This document shows positions 53,912 through 62,361 of a DNA stretch of 64,000 nt, piece by piece (within the stretch, counting starts at the first letter, position 1; the number at the start of each line of letters is the position of its first letter). Origin of the DNA: Agrobacterium sp. a22-2 (lineage in GTDB: Bacteria > Pseudomonadota > Alphaproteobacteria > Rhizobiales > Rhizobiaceae); contig NZ_JAAXMM010000007.1 of NCBI RefSeq assembly GCF_012276985.1, forward strand, positions 186,001 through 250,000, read 5' to 3'. The notes under the pieces were generated by a model. That model had not been told where the DNA came from and did no database searches. It saw only the letters and a program-made list of their open reading frames with translations. A program made the translations under genes and the position numbers.

Positions 53912-54871
53912 ATGGATCCCCTCTCCGAAGTCCTGTCGCTATTAAAACCACAGAGTCATGTTTCCTCCGGCTTTGATGCGGGAGGAGACTGGTCGCTTCA
54001 CTTCGCCATTCGCAATGATGTCATGAAGTGCTATTCCGTAGTCTCGGGCACATGCTGGCTAAAGATTGATGAAATCGACGCGCCATTATGCCTGGAGGCC
54101 GGGGATTGTTTTGTCTTGCCGAGCGGCCGCCCGTTTCGCCTTGCAAGTGATCTCGATCTGACCCCCACGGACTCAAAAGCGGCATTCCCTCCCACCACCC
54201 CCGGCGGCGTCGTGACTCTCAACGGCGGCGGAGGGCTGTTCCTTGTCGGAAGCCGCTTCACGGTGAGCGGCCAGGTTGCAGGTTCACTGCTCAGGATGCT
54301 ACCGCCTGTCGTCCACCTTCGTTGCAAGGACGAGCAGGCAGCATTGCGCTGGTCGATAGACCGAATGCGGGAGGAGATACGGTCTTCGCAGCCCGGAGGT
54401 CATTTGATCTCACAACATCTTGCGCATATGATGTTGGTTCAGGCATTGAGACTACACTTGGCCGAACAGCAAACAACGGATGTGGGATGGTTCGCAGCGC
54501 TGGCTGACAACCAGATCGGAGCCGCTATTGCTGCGGTTCATGCAGAGCCCGCAAAACGTTGGACTTTGAGCGATCTCGCCAAGACGGTCGGAATGTCCAG
54601 ATCCGTCTTCGCGCACAGGTTCAAAGAGAAGCTTGGGGAAACGCCGATGGACTACGTTACCCGTTGGCGGATGCTCCTTGCTGTTCAAAGGCTTGAGAAT
54701 TCGAACGATCCCATTTCTGCAATCGCTCCGGACCTTGGCTATGAGTCGGAAGGCGCTTTTAGCACAGCATTCAAACGCGTTATGGGGCGGCCGCCGCGTG
54801 CATTTCGCAATGGCTCACCTGCGAGCATGAAGCAGACACGATCAGCAACTCCATTGTTTGCCGCTGAGTGA
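53912..54871 (+). CDS. AraC-family regulator with cupin domain (B)
   Basis: A 319-residue cupin_6-type AraC protein. MDPLSEVLSLLKPQSHVSSGFDAGG, then EAGDCFVLPSGRPF and LNGGGGLFLVGSRF match the paralog at 30793. C-terminal AraC domain: WTLSDLAKTVGMSRSVFAHRF, then GYESEGAFSTAFKRVMG. Start at 53912 behind ACGGAAGC. Likely controls the divergent DUF gene pair or the cytochrome c/IorAB operon downstream. Confidence 0.9.
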   Translation: MDPLSEVLSLLKPQSHVSSGFDAGGDWSLHFAIRNDVMKCYSVVSGTCWLKIDEIDAPLCLEAGDCFVLPSGRPFRLASDLDLTPTDSKAAFPPTTPGGVVTLNGGGGLFLVGSRFTVSGQVAGSLLRMLPPVVHLRCKDEQAALRWSIDRMREEIRSSQPGGHLISQHLAHMMLVQALRLHLAEQQTTDVGWFAALADNQIGAAIAAVHAEPAKRWTLSDLAKTVGMSRSVFAHRFKEKLGETPMDYVTRWRMLLAVQRLENSNDPISAIAPDLGYESEGAFSTAFKRVMGRPPRAFRNGSPASMKQTRSATPLFAAE

Positions 54872-55212
54872 CGCCCCGCCGCAATTGAGCATCCGGCCAG
54901 TATGGCCTGGAGCCAGTGCACAGACTCCAAGATTAACCGCACACTGGGGCACGACAGGTTCAACGGTTCGTTCCATTCGCGACCGATTGACAACCTCTTT
55001 TACATTTCCAATCCGTTGACCTGATATCGCGCATGGCGATAGTCCGACAGGTCCGTCCCGACTGCGCAGCCCTCAATCCACTGGATCTTTTTGAAGAGCA
55101 CCCCGCGTGCACGACGTCAATTCCGGACGATTGAAAAGATATGGCGGACTTTCACGCATAGATCGTTTCCAAAAGCTATCTATCGTATGGCCTAACTTAC
55201 GGAGGCGAGACA
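54872..55212. other. 341-base region upstream of the cytochrome c operon
   Basis: Probably carries the promoter of the cytochrome c/IorAB operon and perhaps sites for the AraC protein just upstream. I recognised no coding sequence and no clear -35/-10 pair. CGGAGGCGAG at the end is the ribosome site of the cytochrome gene. Confidence 0.4.
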
Positions 55213-55632
55213 GTGATTTACCCCAAGATCCATGCCACAGCCGACCGCACCAAGGGACGGATGGGTATTCTGCGTACGATCCTTTTGCCCTTTTCTGTGC
55301 TGCTCTTTCCGCTTTCGGCTGCCGCCCAGGAGGCAGATGGGCAGCGCTTGTTCCAGCAACGTTGCGCCACCTGTCACACCATCGGACCCGGACAAAACAA
55401 AACGGGTCCGCAACTCCTTGGCATCATCGGCCGAGCTGCGGGCAGTGTCGAAGGCGCGACCTATTCTGAGGCGATGCAATCTTCCGGCATCACTTGGGAC
55501 CGACAGTCTCTCGACACCTTTCTCGCTGCGCCGCGCCAAATGATCCGTGGGACACGGATGACCGTCAGTGTGCCCAATGCCGCGCAACGGGCTGCCATCA
55601 TCGATTACCTTGAGAGCCAATCACCAGATTGA
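55213..55632 (+). CDS. Periplasmic class I cytochrome c
   Basis: A 139-residue c-type cytochrome from GTG at 55213. Signal peptide (LLPFSVLLFPLSAAAQ, after a basic N-terminus) and heme motif CATCH with GPQLLGIIGRAAGS after it; the distal methionine is in the RGTRM segment. Twelve bases before an IorA gene, so it is the likely electron acceptor of the following molybdenum enzyme. Confidence 0.9.
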   Translation: MIYPKIHATADRTKGRMGILRTILLPFSVLLFPLSAAAQEADGQRLFQQRCATCHTIGPGQNKTGPQLLGIIGRAAGSVEGATYSEAMQSSGITWDRQSLDTFLAAPRQMIRGTRMTVSVPNAAQRAAIIDYLESQSPD

Positions 55633-55644
55633 GGAGAAGCATTC

Positions 55645-56097
55645 ATGACAGCCTTCACGATCAACGGACATGCGGTTGATGTTGCAGCCGAACCCGATAC
55701 GCCACTGCTTTGGGTGATCCGCGAGCATCTGAAGCTCACCGGCACCAAATTCGGCTGCGGCGTGGCGCAATGCGGCGCTTGCACAGTCCATATCGATGGC
55801 GAGCCGACCCGCTCCTGCCAGACTTTCCTGGAGGACGTTGCGGGCCGATCGGTGACCACCATCGAGGGTCTGTCGCCGGACGCCAGCCATCCACTGCAGA
55901 AGGCCTGGATTGTCGAGCAGGTGCCGCAATGCGGCTACTGTCAGTCTGGTCAGATCATGCAGGCAGCAGCGCTTTTGGAACGCGCTCCCGATCCCACCCG
56001 CGAGCAGATCATCGCTCACATGGACGGCAACATTTGTCGTTGCGGGACCTATGTCCGAATCATCAGCGCCATTGAACGCGCCTCACGGGAGGGCTGA
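55645..56097 (+). CDS. IorA-like [2Fe-2S] subunit (2)
   Basis: A 150-residue iron-sulfur subunit. Cluster cysteines C38, C43, C46 and C58 ([11 protein letters not shown]) and C96, C99, C131 and C133 ([13 protein letters not shown]). Closely resembles the first IorA at 38863 in length and motif spacing. Three bases before its partner. Expected to be carried out with the Tat-bearing large subunit. Confidence 0.93.
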   Translation: MTAFTINGHAVDVAAEPDTPLLWVIREHLKLTGTKFGCGVAQCGACTVHIDGEPTRSCQTFLEDVAGRSVTTIEGLSPDASHPLQKAWIVEQVPQCGYCQSGQIMQAAALLERAPDPTREQIIAHMDGNICRCGTYVRIISAIERASREG

Positions 56098-56100
56098 GCT

Positions 56101-58320
56101 ATGACCCCAATCATGCAACTTCAAAGCCGCGCGCTGTCGCGCCGCAGCTTCCTCGTCACGGCCGGCGGCTTCGGCGTCGCGGTCGCGTTCGGAAGCCTCG
56201 CCGACCTTGCCCACGGCGCGGCGATGGCCTCTGCCGCCGAGGGCGACTTCCGTCCCAACGCCTGGATCACCATCGCCCCAGACGGCACGATCAGCATCAT
56301 TGCACCGGCCGTCGAGATGGGCCAGGGTATCACGACGACGCTACCGCTCCTCGTCGCCGAGGAGTTGGATGCCGACTGGAGCCGTGTCCGGGTCGTGCAG
56401 GCACCTTCCGACGCGGAGACCTACGGCAATCCGGGCTTCTACGGTATTCAGCTCACCGGTGGTAGCGAATCAACACGAGGCTACAATGCGCTGCTTCGCC
56501 TGACCGGCGCCCAGACCCGATTGGTCCTGCTGGCGGGCGCGGCTGGCATGCTTGACGTGCCAGTGAGCGAACTCGTGACAGAGCCCAACAGAGTGATGCA
56601 TCCATCCTCGGGCCGATGGCTTGACTATGGTGAGATTGCTACCAGGGCCGTGCTTCCGGATCCGCTGCCGCAGGCGACGGAGGCTGATCTGAAGCCGAGC
56701 GATAGGTGGCGTTATCTCGGAAGTCGAACAATCCGACGCATCGACGTGCCCTCGAAGATCAATGGAACAGCCGTCTTCGGGATCGACGTCCAACTTCCAG
56801 ACATGCTTTACGGTGCAGTTCTGCGGGCACCGGTTCAGGACGAACGGCCTGAGAGCATCGACGACGCAGAAGCGCGAGATGTGCCGGGTATCACTCATAT
56901 CGTGCCGTTGTCTTATGGTGTCGGCATTATCGGCGAAACGGTCGAAGCGACGCGGCGGGCGAAAGATCTGCTCAAAGTGACCTGGAGCACGACATCACCG
57001 GTCAGAAATTACACAAGCCAGCGACTGCTCGAGGAGTATCGCGCCGTGGGCCGCGACCTTGGCCAACGAGGTGTTCCGGCGCATACCAATGGTGACGCCG
57101 AGGCCGCGATCGCCGGAGCCGCGTCCGTGATCGCGGTCGACTACATGAGTGACCATGTCGCCCATGCGACCATGGAGCCGATGAATGCCACCGCGCTCGT
57201 CAGCGGCGATCGGGTCGAGATCTGGGCGCCGACCCAGGGGCCGACCGGCACGCAGGGCTTCGCGGCAGAGGTGGTGGGCACGACGCCTGATAAGGTCAAG
57301 GTGAATACGACCCTGATCGGCGGCGGCTTCGGACGCAAGGCCGAAGCTGATTTCATCATCGATGCCGTGTCACTGGCCAAAGCTGTGGAGGGTCGGCCAG
57401 TTAAGGTCATCTGGAGCCGTGAGGATGATGTCCGGCACGACAAGTTTCGTCCGCTCGAGGCACAGCACGTCAAGGTCGGGCTCGATGCCGAAGGGAACAT
57501 CGTCGGCTGGCGGCATCGCATCGTCGCGGACTCGATCTTTGCGCGCACATTGCCACCCGTCTTCGCGGAGGCAGGCGGTCACGACGACGTCGTGACGGAA
57601 GGCGCAAAGTTCAACTACGCCGTGCCCGCCCATCAGATCGAGTACCTGCGGCAGGACAATGGTCTCGCCATTGGGTTCTGGTTCGCGGTGGGGGTCGGCT
57701 ATACGAGATTCGCGATCGAATGCGTCATCGATGAAATTGCGGCCGCCAGAGGCGTCGATCCCGTCGCGTTGCGGTTGGAACTCCTCAAGGACCAGCCTCG
57801 CGCCCGCAAGGTGATCGAGACCGTTGCCCGCATGGCCGAGTGGGATCGCGCCCGGGAAGGCCGGGGGCTTGGCCTGGCCTATTCCGACGCCTTCGGCTCG
57901 CACTGCGCGCAGGTGGCCGAGGTTTCGCTCAACCGTGAAACAGGCGCGATCCGGGTGCACAAGGTCTGGTGCGCCATTGATCCCGGCGTGGCAATCCAGC
58001 CCCTCCATATCGAGGCCATGATGATGACCGGCATTACCAACGGTACTGGCCATGCGTTGTTCGAGCAAATCAACGTCATCGATGGTGAAGTGCAGGAGTC
58101 GAACTTCGACACGTACCGGGTCATCCGCATGTCCGAGGCGCCCGATATCGAGGTGGCCGTGGTGCCAACGCCGGGAAGTCCTTTTGGCGGCATTGGTCAA
58201 GCAGGCCTCCCCCCCACCGGCCCTGCAATCGCCAATGCCGTGGCACGGCTCATCGGGGGTGTACGGCTTCGTCACTATCCGTTCACTCCGGATCGCGTAA
58301 AGGCTGCGCTGAACGGCTAG
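56101..58320 (+). CDS. IorB-like molybdenum subunit (2) with Gln at the active-site Glu
   Basis: A 739-residue aldehyde-oxidase/xanthine-dehydrogenase large subunit with a Tat leader (SRRSFLVTAGGFG). Moco-binding motifs: EMGQGITTTLPLLVAEELD, GGGFGRKAEADF and SHCAQVAEVS. At the C-terminus the usual GE-G-P motif reads GGIGQAGLPPTG, so residue 700 is Gln (codon CAA at 58198-58200) where the family base catalyst Glu is expected. The rest looks intact. It could be inactive, altered in mechanism, or a minor subclass. Two hairpins follow the gene. Confidence 0.9.
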   Translation: MTPIMQLQSRALSRRSFLVTAGGFGVAVAFGSLADLAHGAAMASAAEGDFRPNAWITIAPDGTISIIAPAVEMGQGITTTLPLLVAEELDADWSRVRVVQAPSDAETYGNPGFYGIQLTGGSESTRGYNALLRLTGAQTRLVLLAGAAGMLDVPVSELVTEPNRVMHPSSGRWLDYGEIATRAVLPDPLPQATEADLKPSDRWRYLGSRTIRRIDVPSKINGTAVFGIDVQLPDMLYGAVLRAPVQDERPESIDDAEARDVPGITHIVPLSYGVGIIGETVEATRRAKDLLKVTWSTTSPVRNYTSQRLLEEYRAVGRDLGQRGVPAHTNGDAEAAIAGAASVIAVDYMSDHVAHATMEPMNATALVSGDRVEIWAPTQGPTGTQGFAAEVVGTTPDKVKVNTTLIGGGFGRKAEADFIIDAVSLAKAVEGRPVKVIWSREDDVRHDKFRPLEAQHVKVGLDAEGNIVGWRHRIVADSIFARTLPPVFAEAGGHDDVVTEGAKFNYAVPAHQIEYLRQDNGLAIGFWFAVGVGYTRFAIECVIDEIAAARGVDPVALRLELLKDQPRARKVIETVARMAEWDRAREGRGLGLAYSDAFGSHCAQVAEVSLNRETGAIRVHKVWCAIDPGVAIQPLHIEAMMMTGITNGTGHALFEQINVIDGEVQESNFDTYRVIRMSEAPDIEVAVVPTPGSPFGGIGQAGLPPTGPAIANAVARLIGGVRLRHYPFTPDRVKAALNG

Positions 58321-58351
58321 CCCGCACGGCAAACTCATGTTGCAAAGTCCA

Positions 58352-58391
58352 CACCAGACATGCCGCTTCCGTTGAGGCCGCATGTCTGGTG
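58352..58391 (+). terminator. Stem-loop terminator after IorB (2)
   Basis: Perfect 12-base arms CACCAGACATGC (58352-58363) and GCATGTCTGGTG (58380-58391) with a 16-base loop, starting 31 bases after the stop. A second, slightly bulged hairpin (CAGAGGCGCC at 58421-58430 with its partner through 58446) follows. Between them is TTTTGG. Together they probably end the cytochrome c/IorAB transcript. Confidence 0.65.
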
Positions 58392-58532
58392 CGGCTTGGC
58401 GCGGATGCCGTTTTGGACAACAGAGGCGCCGGAGCGGCGCCTCTGATCGTCGGAACTGTTCTTTAAGCATAGCCACCGTTGACGTCATGCCAGTGCCCGG
58501 TCATTCACTTGGCGGTTTTGCCTCAGTGTAGA

Positions 58533-59402
58533 TCAAGTCTCGAAATCACTCTGATTGCAGTCCACCTGATCCAGGCTGCAGAGCAGACGTATCTTTTCGA
58601 GGTCGCGATCGCCAGCCGGATTGTAGATCATCATCTTGAGGTCCGGCCGGCCATCGATCGCAAAGGAAGAAAACTCGAAAGAAATTTCGCCGACCTCCGC
58701 GTGGCGGATCGTCTTCGCTCCTTCGCCGGTCGTATGCACGTCATTTTCGATCCACATTCGGGCGAAATCCTCGCTCTTCGCGGATAGCTCGGCAATGAGA
58801 TCGGCAGCCCGGTGGTTCTCGCCCGCACGAGTGCTTTCCGTCCGGAAGGTTGCGACCAGAAACCGCGCCACCTCCTCCCAGTCGACCTGGGCAGCGCGCG
58901 TCGCGGGATCGAGAAACATCCGTCTCAGTATGTTCCTTTCATCAGGCGGCAGTTGTTCATAATTGGTCAGAGCAAGCTGTGCTGCCCGATTCCAGCCGAC
59001 AATGTCCCAGGTCGACGTGGCGACGGTTGCCGGGATGGTCGGCATGGCGTCAAGAAAACGCTGCAATCGCCAGGATATGCCGCCACGCCCGGCAACATGG
59101 GCTTTCGGTGGACGGCCGATGGCAACCAGGAACAAATGTTCCCGCTCTGCTTCGGTCATCATGAGCGCCTTGGCTAGACTATCAAGCACTCGGGGCGACG
59201 GCGCCCCGCCTCTCCCCTGCTCTAGCCAAGTATACCAGGTCGCGCTGATGTTCGCCCGTTGCGCGACTTCCTCGCGCCTTAGACCCGGTGTGCGGCGGCG
59301 GCCGCCAAAACCAAGTGCTGCGGGATCGAGCCGTTGGCGACGGTCCCGCAAAAACGAACCAAGGCGGCTCGCGCCCTCATTTAGATCAAACCTATTAGTC
59401 AT
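58533..59402 (-). CDS. Xre-family regulator with MmyB-like ligand domain
   Basis: A 289-residue regulator. N-terminal helix-turn-helix (LGSFLRDRRQRL, then RREEVAQRANISATWYTWLEQGR) and a C-terminal MmyB-like PAS-fold domain that in family members binds fatty acids or other small molecules (TSTWDIVGWNRAA, DPATRAAQVDWEE, HAEVGEISFEFSSF). Divergent from an NAD-dependent reductase gene by 78 bases, which is the usual arrangement for this family and its target. Confidence 0.9.
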   Translation of the reverse strand: MTNRFDLNEGASRLGSFLRDRRQRLDPAALGFGGRRRTPGLRREEVAQRANISATWYTWLEQGRGGAPSPRVLDSLAKALMMTEAEREHLFLVAIGRPPKAHVAGRGGISWRLQRFLDAMPTIPATVATSTWDIVGWNRAAQLALTNYEQLPPDERNILRRMFLDPATRAAQVDWEEVARFLVATFRTESTRAGENHRAADLIAELSAKSEDFARMWIENDVHTTGEGAKTIRHAEVGEISFEFSSFAIDGRPDLKMMIYNPAGDRDLEKIRLLCSLDQVDCNQSDFET

Positions 59403-59480
59403 TATACCACGATAAACTCACGTATTTAACTGGATGTAGTTTGCCCGATATTATCTTTTCGAACAAGAAGGAGATCGACC

Positions 59481-60383
59481 ATGAAAGTGTTTGTTACCGG
59501 CGCGACAGGCTTTGTCGGGGCTGCCGTCGTAAAGGAGCTTCTCGCGCACGGGCATCAGGTATTGGGCCTTGCCCGTTCCGACCGTAGCGAAGAGGAACTT
59601 AAGAAACTGGGCGTGAAGGCCATCCGCGGTAACCTCGAGGCGCCCGAAACCCTTCGGGACGGAGGCAGGCTATCCGATGCGATCATTCACGCAGGTTTCG
59701 TGCATGACTTCTCCCGTTTTGCGCAAGCGTGTGCGATTGACCGCGCCGCGATCGAAACGCTTGGGACAGCCATTGAGAACACGGAGAAACCACTTATCGT
59801 CACAGCGGGGGTTGCCTTCCTCAATACAGCCGGCTCTGTCGCCGTTGAAACCGATCCCGCTTTCCCGCCGTCAGATGATTATCCCCGGGCGTCGGACGCA
59901 GCGGCGAGAACGCTCTCCGCTTGTGGTATTCCGACATGCATCATGCGCTTGCCTCCCTCAGTCCATGGCACGGGCGACCATGGCTTTGTCCCGATGCTGA
60001 TCGACATCGCTCGGCAGAAGGGCTTTTCGGCCTATATCGAAGACGGAGAGAATCTCTGGCCGGCGGTGCATGTTCACGATGCCGCCCGTGCCTATCGTCT
60101 AGCCGTCGAACTCGGCCCGAGCGCCGAGACGTACCACGCGGTCGCCGAACGAGGGGTTCCATTCCGGAAGCTCGCGGAAGCGATCGCCACTGGCCTCAAC
60201 GTTCCTTGCCAGCCACTGTCCGTGGAAAAAGCGCGCGAACACTTCGACTGGTTCTACGACTTTGCGTCCATAGATCAGCCGACCTCAAGCGAGCGCACGC
60301 AAACCGTTCTAGGCTGGAGCCCAGATGGGGCCGATCTGCTGACCGATATCCGTGACGCAGGCTACTTCGCCAATACCCACTGA
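59481..60383 (+). CDS. NAD-dependent epimerase/dehydratase family protein
   Basis: A 300-residue extended short-chain dehydrogenase. Rossmann motif TGATGFVGAAVVKELL at 7-22, then LARSDRSEEEL as the NADP/NAD-selective loop, and RLPPSVHGTGDHGF, typical of the family. The canonical YxxxK is not evident; YPRASDAAA occupies that place, so catalysis may differ or it may be a reductase with altered active site. AGAAGGAGA ribosome site. Probably regulated by the divergent Xre protein. Confidence 0.87.
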   Translation: MKVFVTGATGFVGAAVVKELLAHGHQVLGLARSDRSEEELKKLGVKAIRGNLEAPETLRDGGRLSDAIIHAGFVHDFSRFAQACAIDRAAIETLGTAIENTEKPLIVTAGVAFLNTAGSVAVETDPAFPPSDDYPRASDAAARTLSACGIPTCIMRLPPSVHGTGDHGFVPMLIDIARQKGFSAYIEDGENLWPAVHVHDAARAYRLAVELGPSAETYHAVAERGVPFRKLAEAIATGLNVPCQPLSVEKAREHFDWFYDFASIDQPTSSERTQTVLGWSPDGADLLTDIRDAGYFANTH

Positions 60384-60636
60384 CCGTGGCATTTGGCCCT
60401 TGGCCTTAAGTGTGTGTCGGCACAAAGCAGCCGCAAGCGCTTAGGAAGAATTTACGAGCCGCCGGACCGAGGGGCGGCCGTACTCCACCAAACTAAGTCA
60501 ATGCGTTTTGCCTGTATCAGGACTTCGCGCCTCTGCCCGAAAGCACGATTGCTCCCAATCCTCCCGAAGGAGTGACATCAAAACAAGATCCTGACGTCCC
60601 TCGGGCACCCTTAAGGCCGAGCGCATCACACCCTCC

Positions 60637-61302
60637 GTGACAAAACCGTTGAACATCATCGTTCGCGACAATCCATTGGCAGGTTTCCCTCAAGAACGAC
60701 GAGCCATATCCCTTTCCCGGTGGCGATGCCGCTATCCCGAAGTGAAGATCGAGATCATCAGCGATGCGGCAGTCATCGATATCGTCGAGCAGGGGTTCGA
60801 TGCCGGCGTCAGGTTCGGAAAACAGCTGGCGCAGGACATGATCGCGCTCCCGCTCGGCCCCCCGCTTCGCTATGCGATTGTCGCTTCACCGGATTACATC
60901 AAAAAGCACGGGCAACCGCAGACACAGCATGATCTTGTCGGTCATGACTGTATCAAGCGCAGATTTCCCGGCGGAACTCTCGTCACCTGGCGCTTCACGG
61001 ATGGCAACGAAGAGATGGAAATCTCACCGACGGGTCGCCTCACGGTCAGCGCGGCGCATAGCGAACTGCAGGCAGCACTGGCGGGCAGAGGGATTGCGCA
61101 TGTCATCGACGACTATGCCAAGCCACATACCTTACAGTCTTGCCGTGCTTTCTGGGCGACGCCGATCCTATGCTTGGCTGCGATGCTCCGCCCGGACATA
61201 TGTCCTGTCGATCCAGTCGTCCACCGTTGGAAACGTCCCATCCGGATAACCGAACAAACTCCTGAACGCCCGATTGGTGAACCTGATCTCACCATCCTTT
61301 AG
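60637..61302 (+). pseudogene. LysR remnant, paralog of the regulator at 47129
   Basis: Codons from about 60733 to 61125 encode the inducer-domain core of a LysR protein, almost the same as 47129-48034 (shared runs include KIEIISDAAVIDIV and DLVGHDCIKRRFPGGTLVTW). No helix-turn-helix precedes it and homology stops after DDYAKP, so it cannot be a regulator. The rest of the frame on both sides is unrelated filler; the 3' part is antisense to a PAS remnant. Confidence 0.85.
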
Positions 61303-61437
61303 CGTAGCCCAAGATAGCGGGGGTTGGCAGAGCGTCAAGCATGATGCGCAGATCACGATAAGATACGTTGTGGTCCTTCTCGGCACGCTCGAAAAACTCT
61401 CGCACTGATTCCCCCAGTTCTCGCCATTCAATAAGTC
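61168..61437 (-). pseudogene. PAS-domain signalling protein remnant, frameshifted
   Basis: Minus strand reads EWRELGESVREFFERAEKDH, then SYRDLRIMLDALPTPAILGYA in one frame, then after a shift KDGEIRFTNRAFRSLFGYPDG and TFPTVDDWIDRTYVRAEHRSQ. Together this is the start of a PAS sensor domain, as in histidine kinases or diguanylate cyclases. The rest of the protein is lost. The frame change lies near 61302. Confidence 0.65.
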
Positions 61438-61545
61438 TACATGACAAATATTGACGCACCATTTCCGTTTCGAAGCATTCTTAACGAACTATTGGCAGTA
61501 GAAGAGCGGTTGTTTTCATCGGGACAAGATCCATTGACTCAGGAT

Positions 61546-61755
61546 CTACGCAATGGCGGGATTCTCGATCTTCTTGTGCAGCGCCTCCACTGTCGGCCTA
61601 AACTTTTTTGCCGCAGCATCGATCAGCCTTGGGATGAGCGATAACAAAAATGAGCTATGGCCGCCGTGCCCTATTCCGGACAGATCGACGCGGATATCTG
61701 AGACGGCTTCGCCGATCTCCGATGTCGTCCATGAAGGGAAGCGCAGTCGGTTCAA
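61546..61755 (-). CDS. Hypothetical protein, small
   Basis: Up to 69 residues from a TTG at 61755; the frame is open further upstream to the stop of the next gene. Sequence such as SEIGEAVSDIRVDLSGIGHGG and LIPRLIDAAAKKFRPTVEAL looks like a real, partly helical protein, but I do not recognise it. It may be a remnant or the second gene of a unit with 61801-62361. Confidence 0.35.
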   Translation of the reverse strand: MNRLRFPSWTTSEIGEAVSDIRVDLSGIGHGGHSSFLLSLIPRLIDAAAKKFRPTVEALHKKIENPAIA

Positions 61756-61800
61756 GCTTACTTCCGCGTGAGAATCGACACGCCAGCAAACACGAAAGGT

Positions 61801-62361
61801 TCAGCGCTCGAACCGCTCCAGCATCCTCTTCAGTTGCGCATTTTGCAGTCGAAGCTTGCTAGTCAGTTGGTCCCGGAGCAATCTGATCTCTTCATCGAGG
61901 CTTTTCGCATCGTCGGAACGCGAGGACACGACTGGAGAGGACGGCGGAGCGAGTTCAACCGGTTCAGCTTTCTTGCTACGTCTGTTCCGCTCGCGTGTCG
62001 CGACTTCGACAGTCCGCGAGGGATTCGGAGCGTCATATGCAACTGGAGAATCCGCGGCGTCGGATATTGCCGGATCAACTGCCCCCGCGACCTTGACACT
62101 TTCGATGTCAACGGCGGCCTGAGCCCGGCTTCCCATCCCAGAATGCTCGGGATCCGTTGGCACCGCATCGGATTGATCATGAGAGTGCGGCTCTTCGCCT
62201 GTCGGCCGATCCGTCGAGTTCAACGTGCGGCCGACGATGGTCTCAGTCGTATCGGCAGTGGTCGACACGTCGGGCTTCACCTCGTCGGTCGCACCGTGTC
62301 CTGGTCTCTGCTGCCCTCGCGGTGACATCAACCGAGCGAGAAGCTTCCATGGAGACGCCAT
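61801..62361 (-). CDS. Hypothetical protein with coiled-coil C-terminus
   Basis: A 186-residue protein not recognised by function. The first 130 residues are low-complexity and rich in Asp, Glu, Ser, Thr and Pro, with a conserved-looking start MASPWKLLARLMSP. The last 40 residues are helical (SLDEEIRLLRDQLTSKLRL, then QNAQLKRMLERFER) and look like a coiled coil. GAGGTCG upstream could be its ribosome site. I have an impression of similar rhizobial accessory-replicon proteins, but cannot confirm it. Confidence 0.55.
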   Translation of the reverse strand: MASPWKLLARLMSPRGQQRPGHGATDEVKPDVSTTADTTETIVGRTLNSTDRPTGEEPHSHDQSDAVPTDPEHSGMGSRAQAAVDIESVKVAGAVDPAISDAADSPVAYDAPNPSRTVEVATRERNRRSKKAEPVELAPPSSPVVSSRSDDAKSLDEEIRLLRDQLTSKLRLQNAQLKRMLERFER

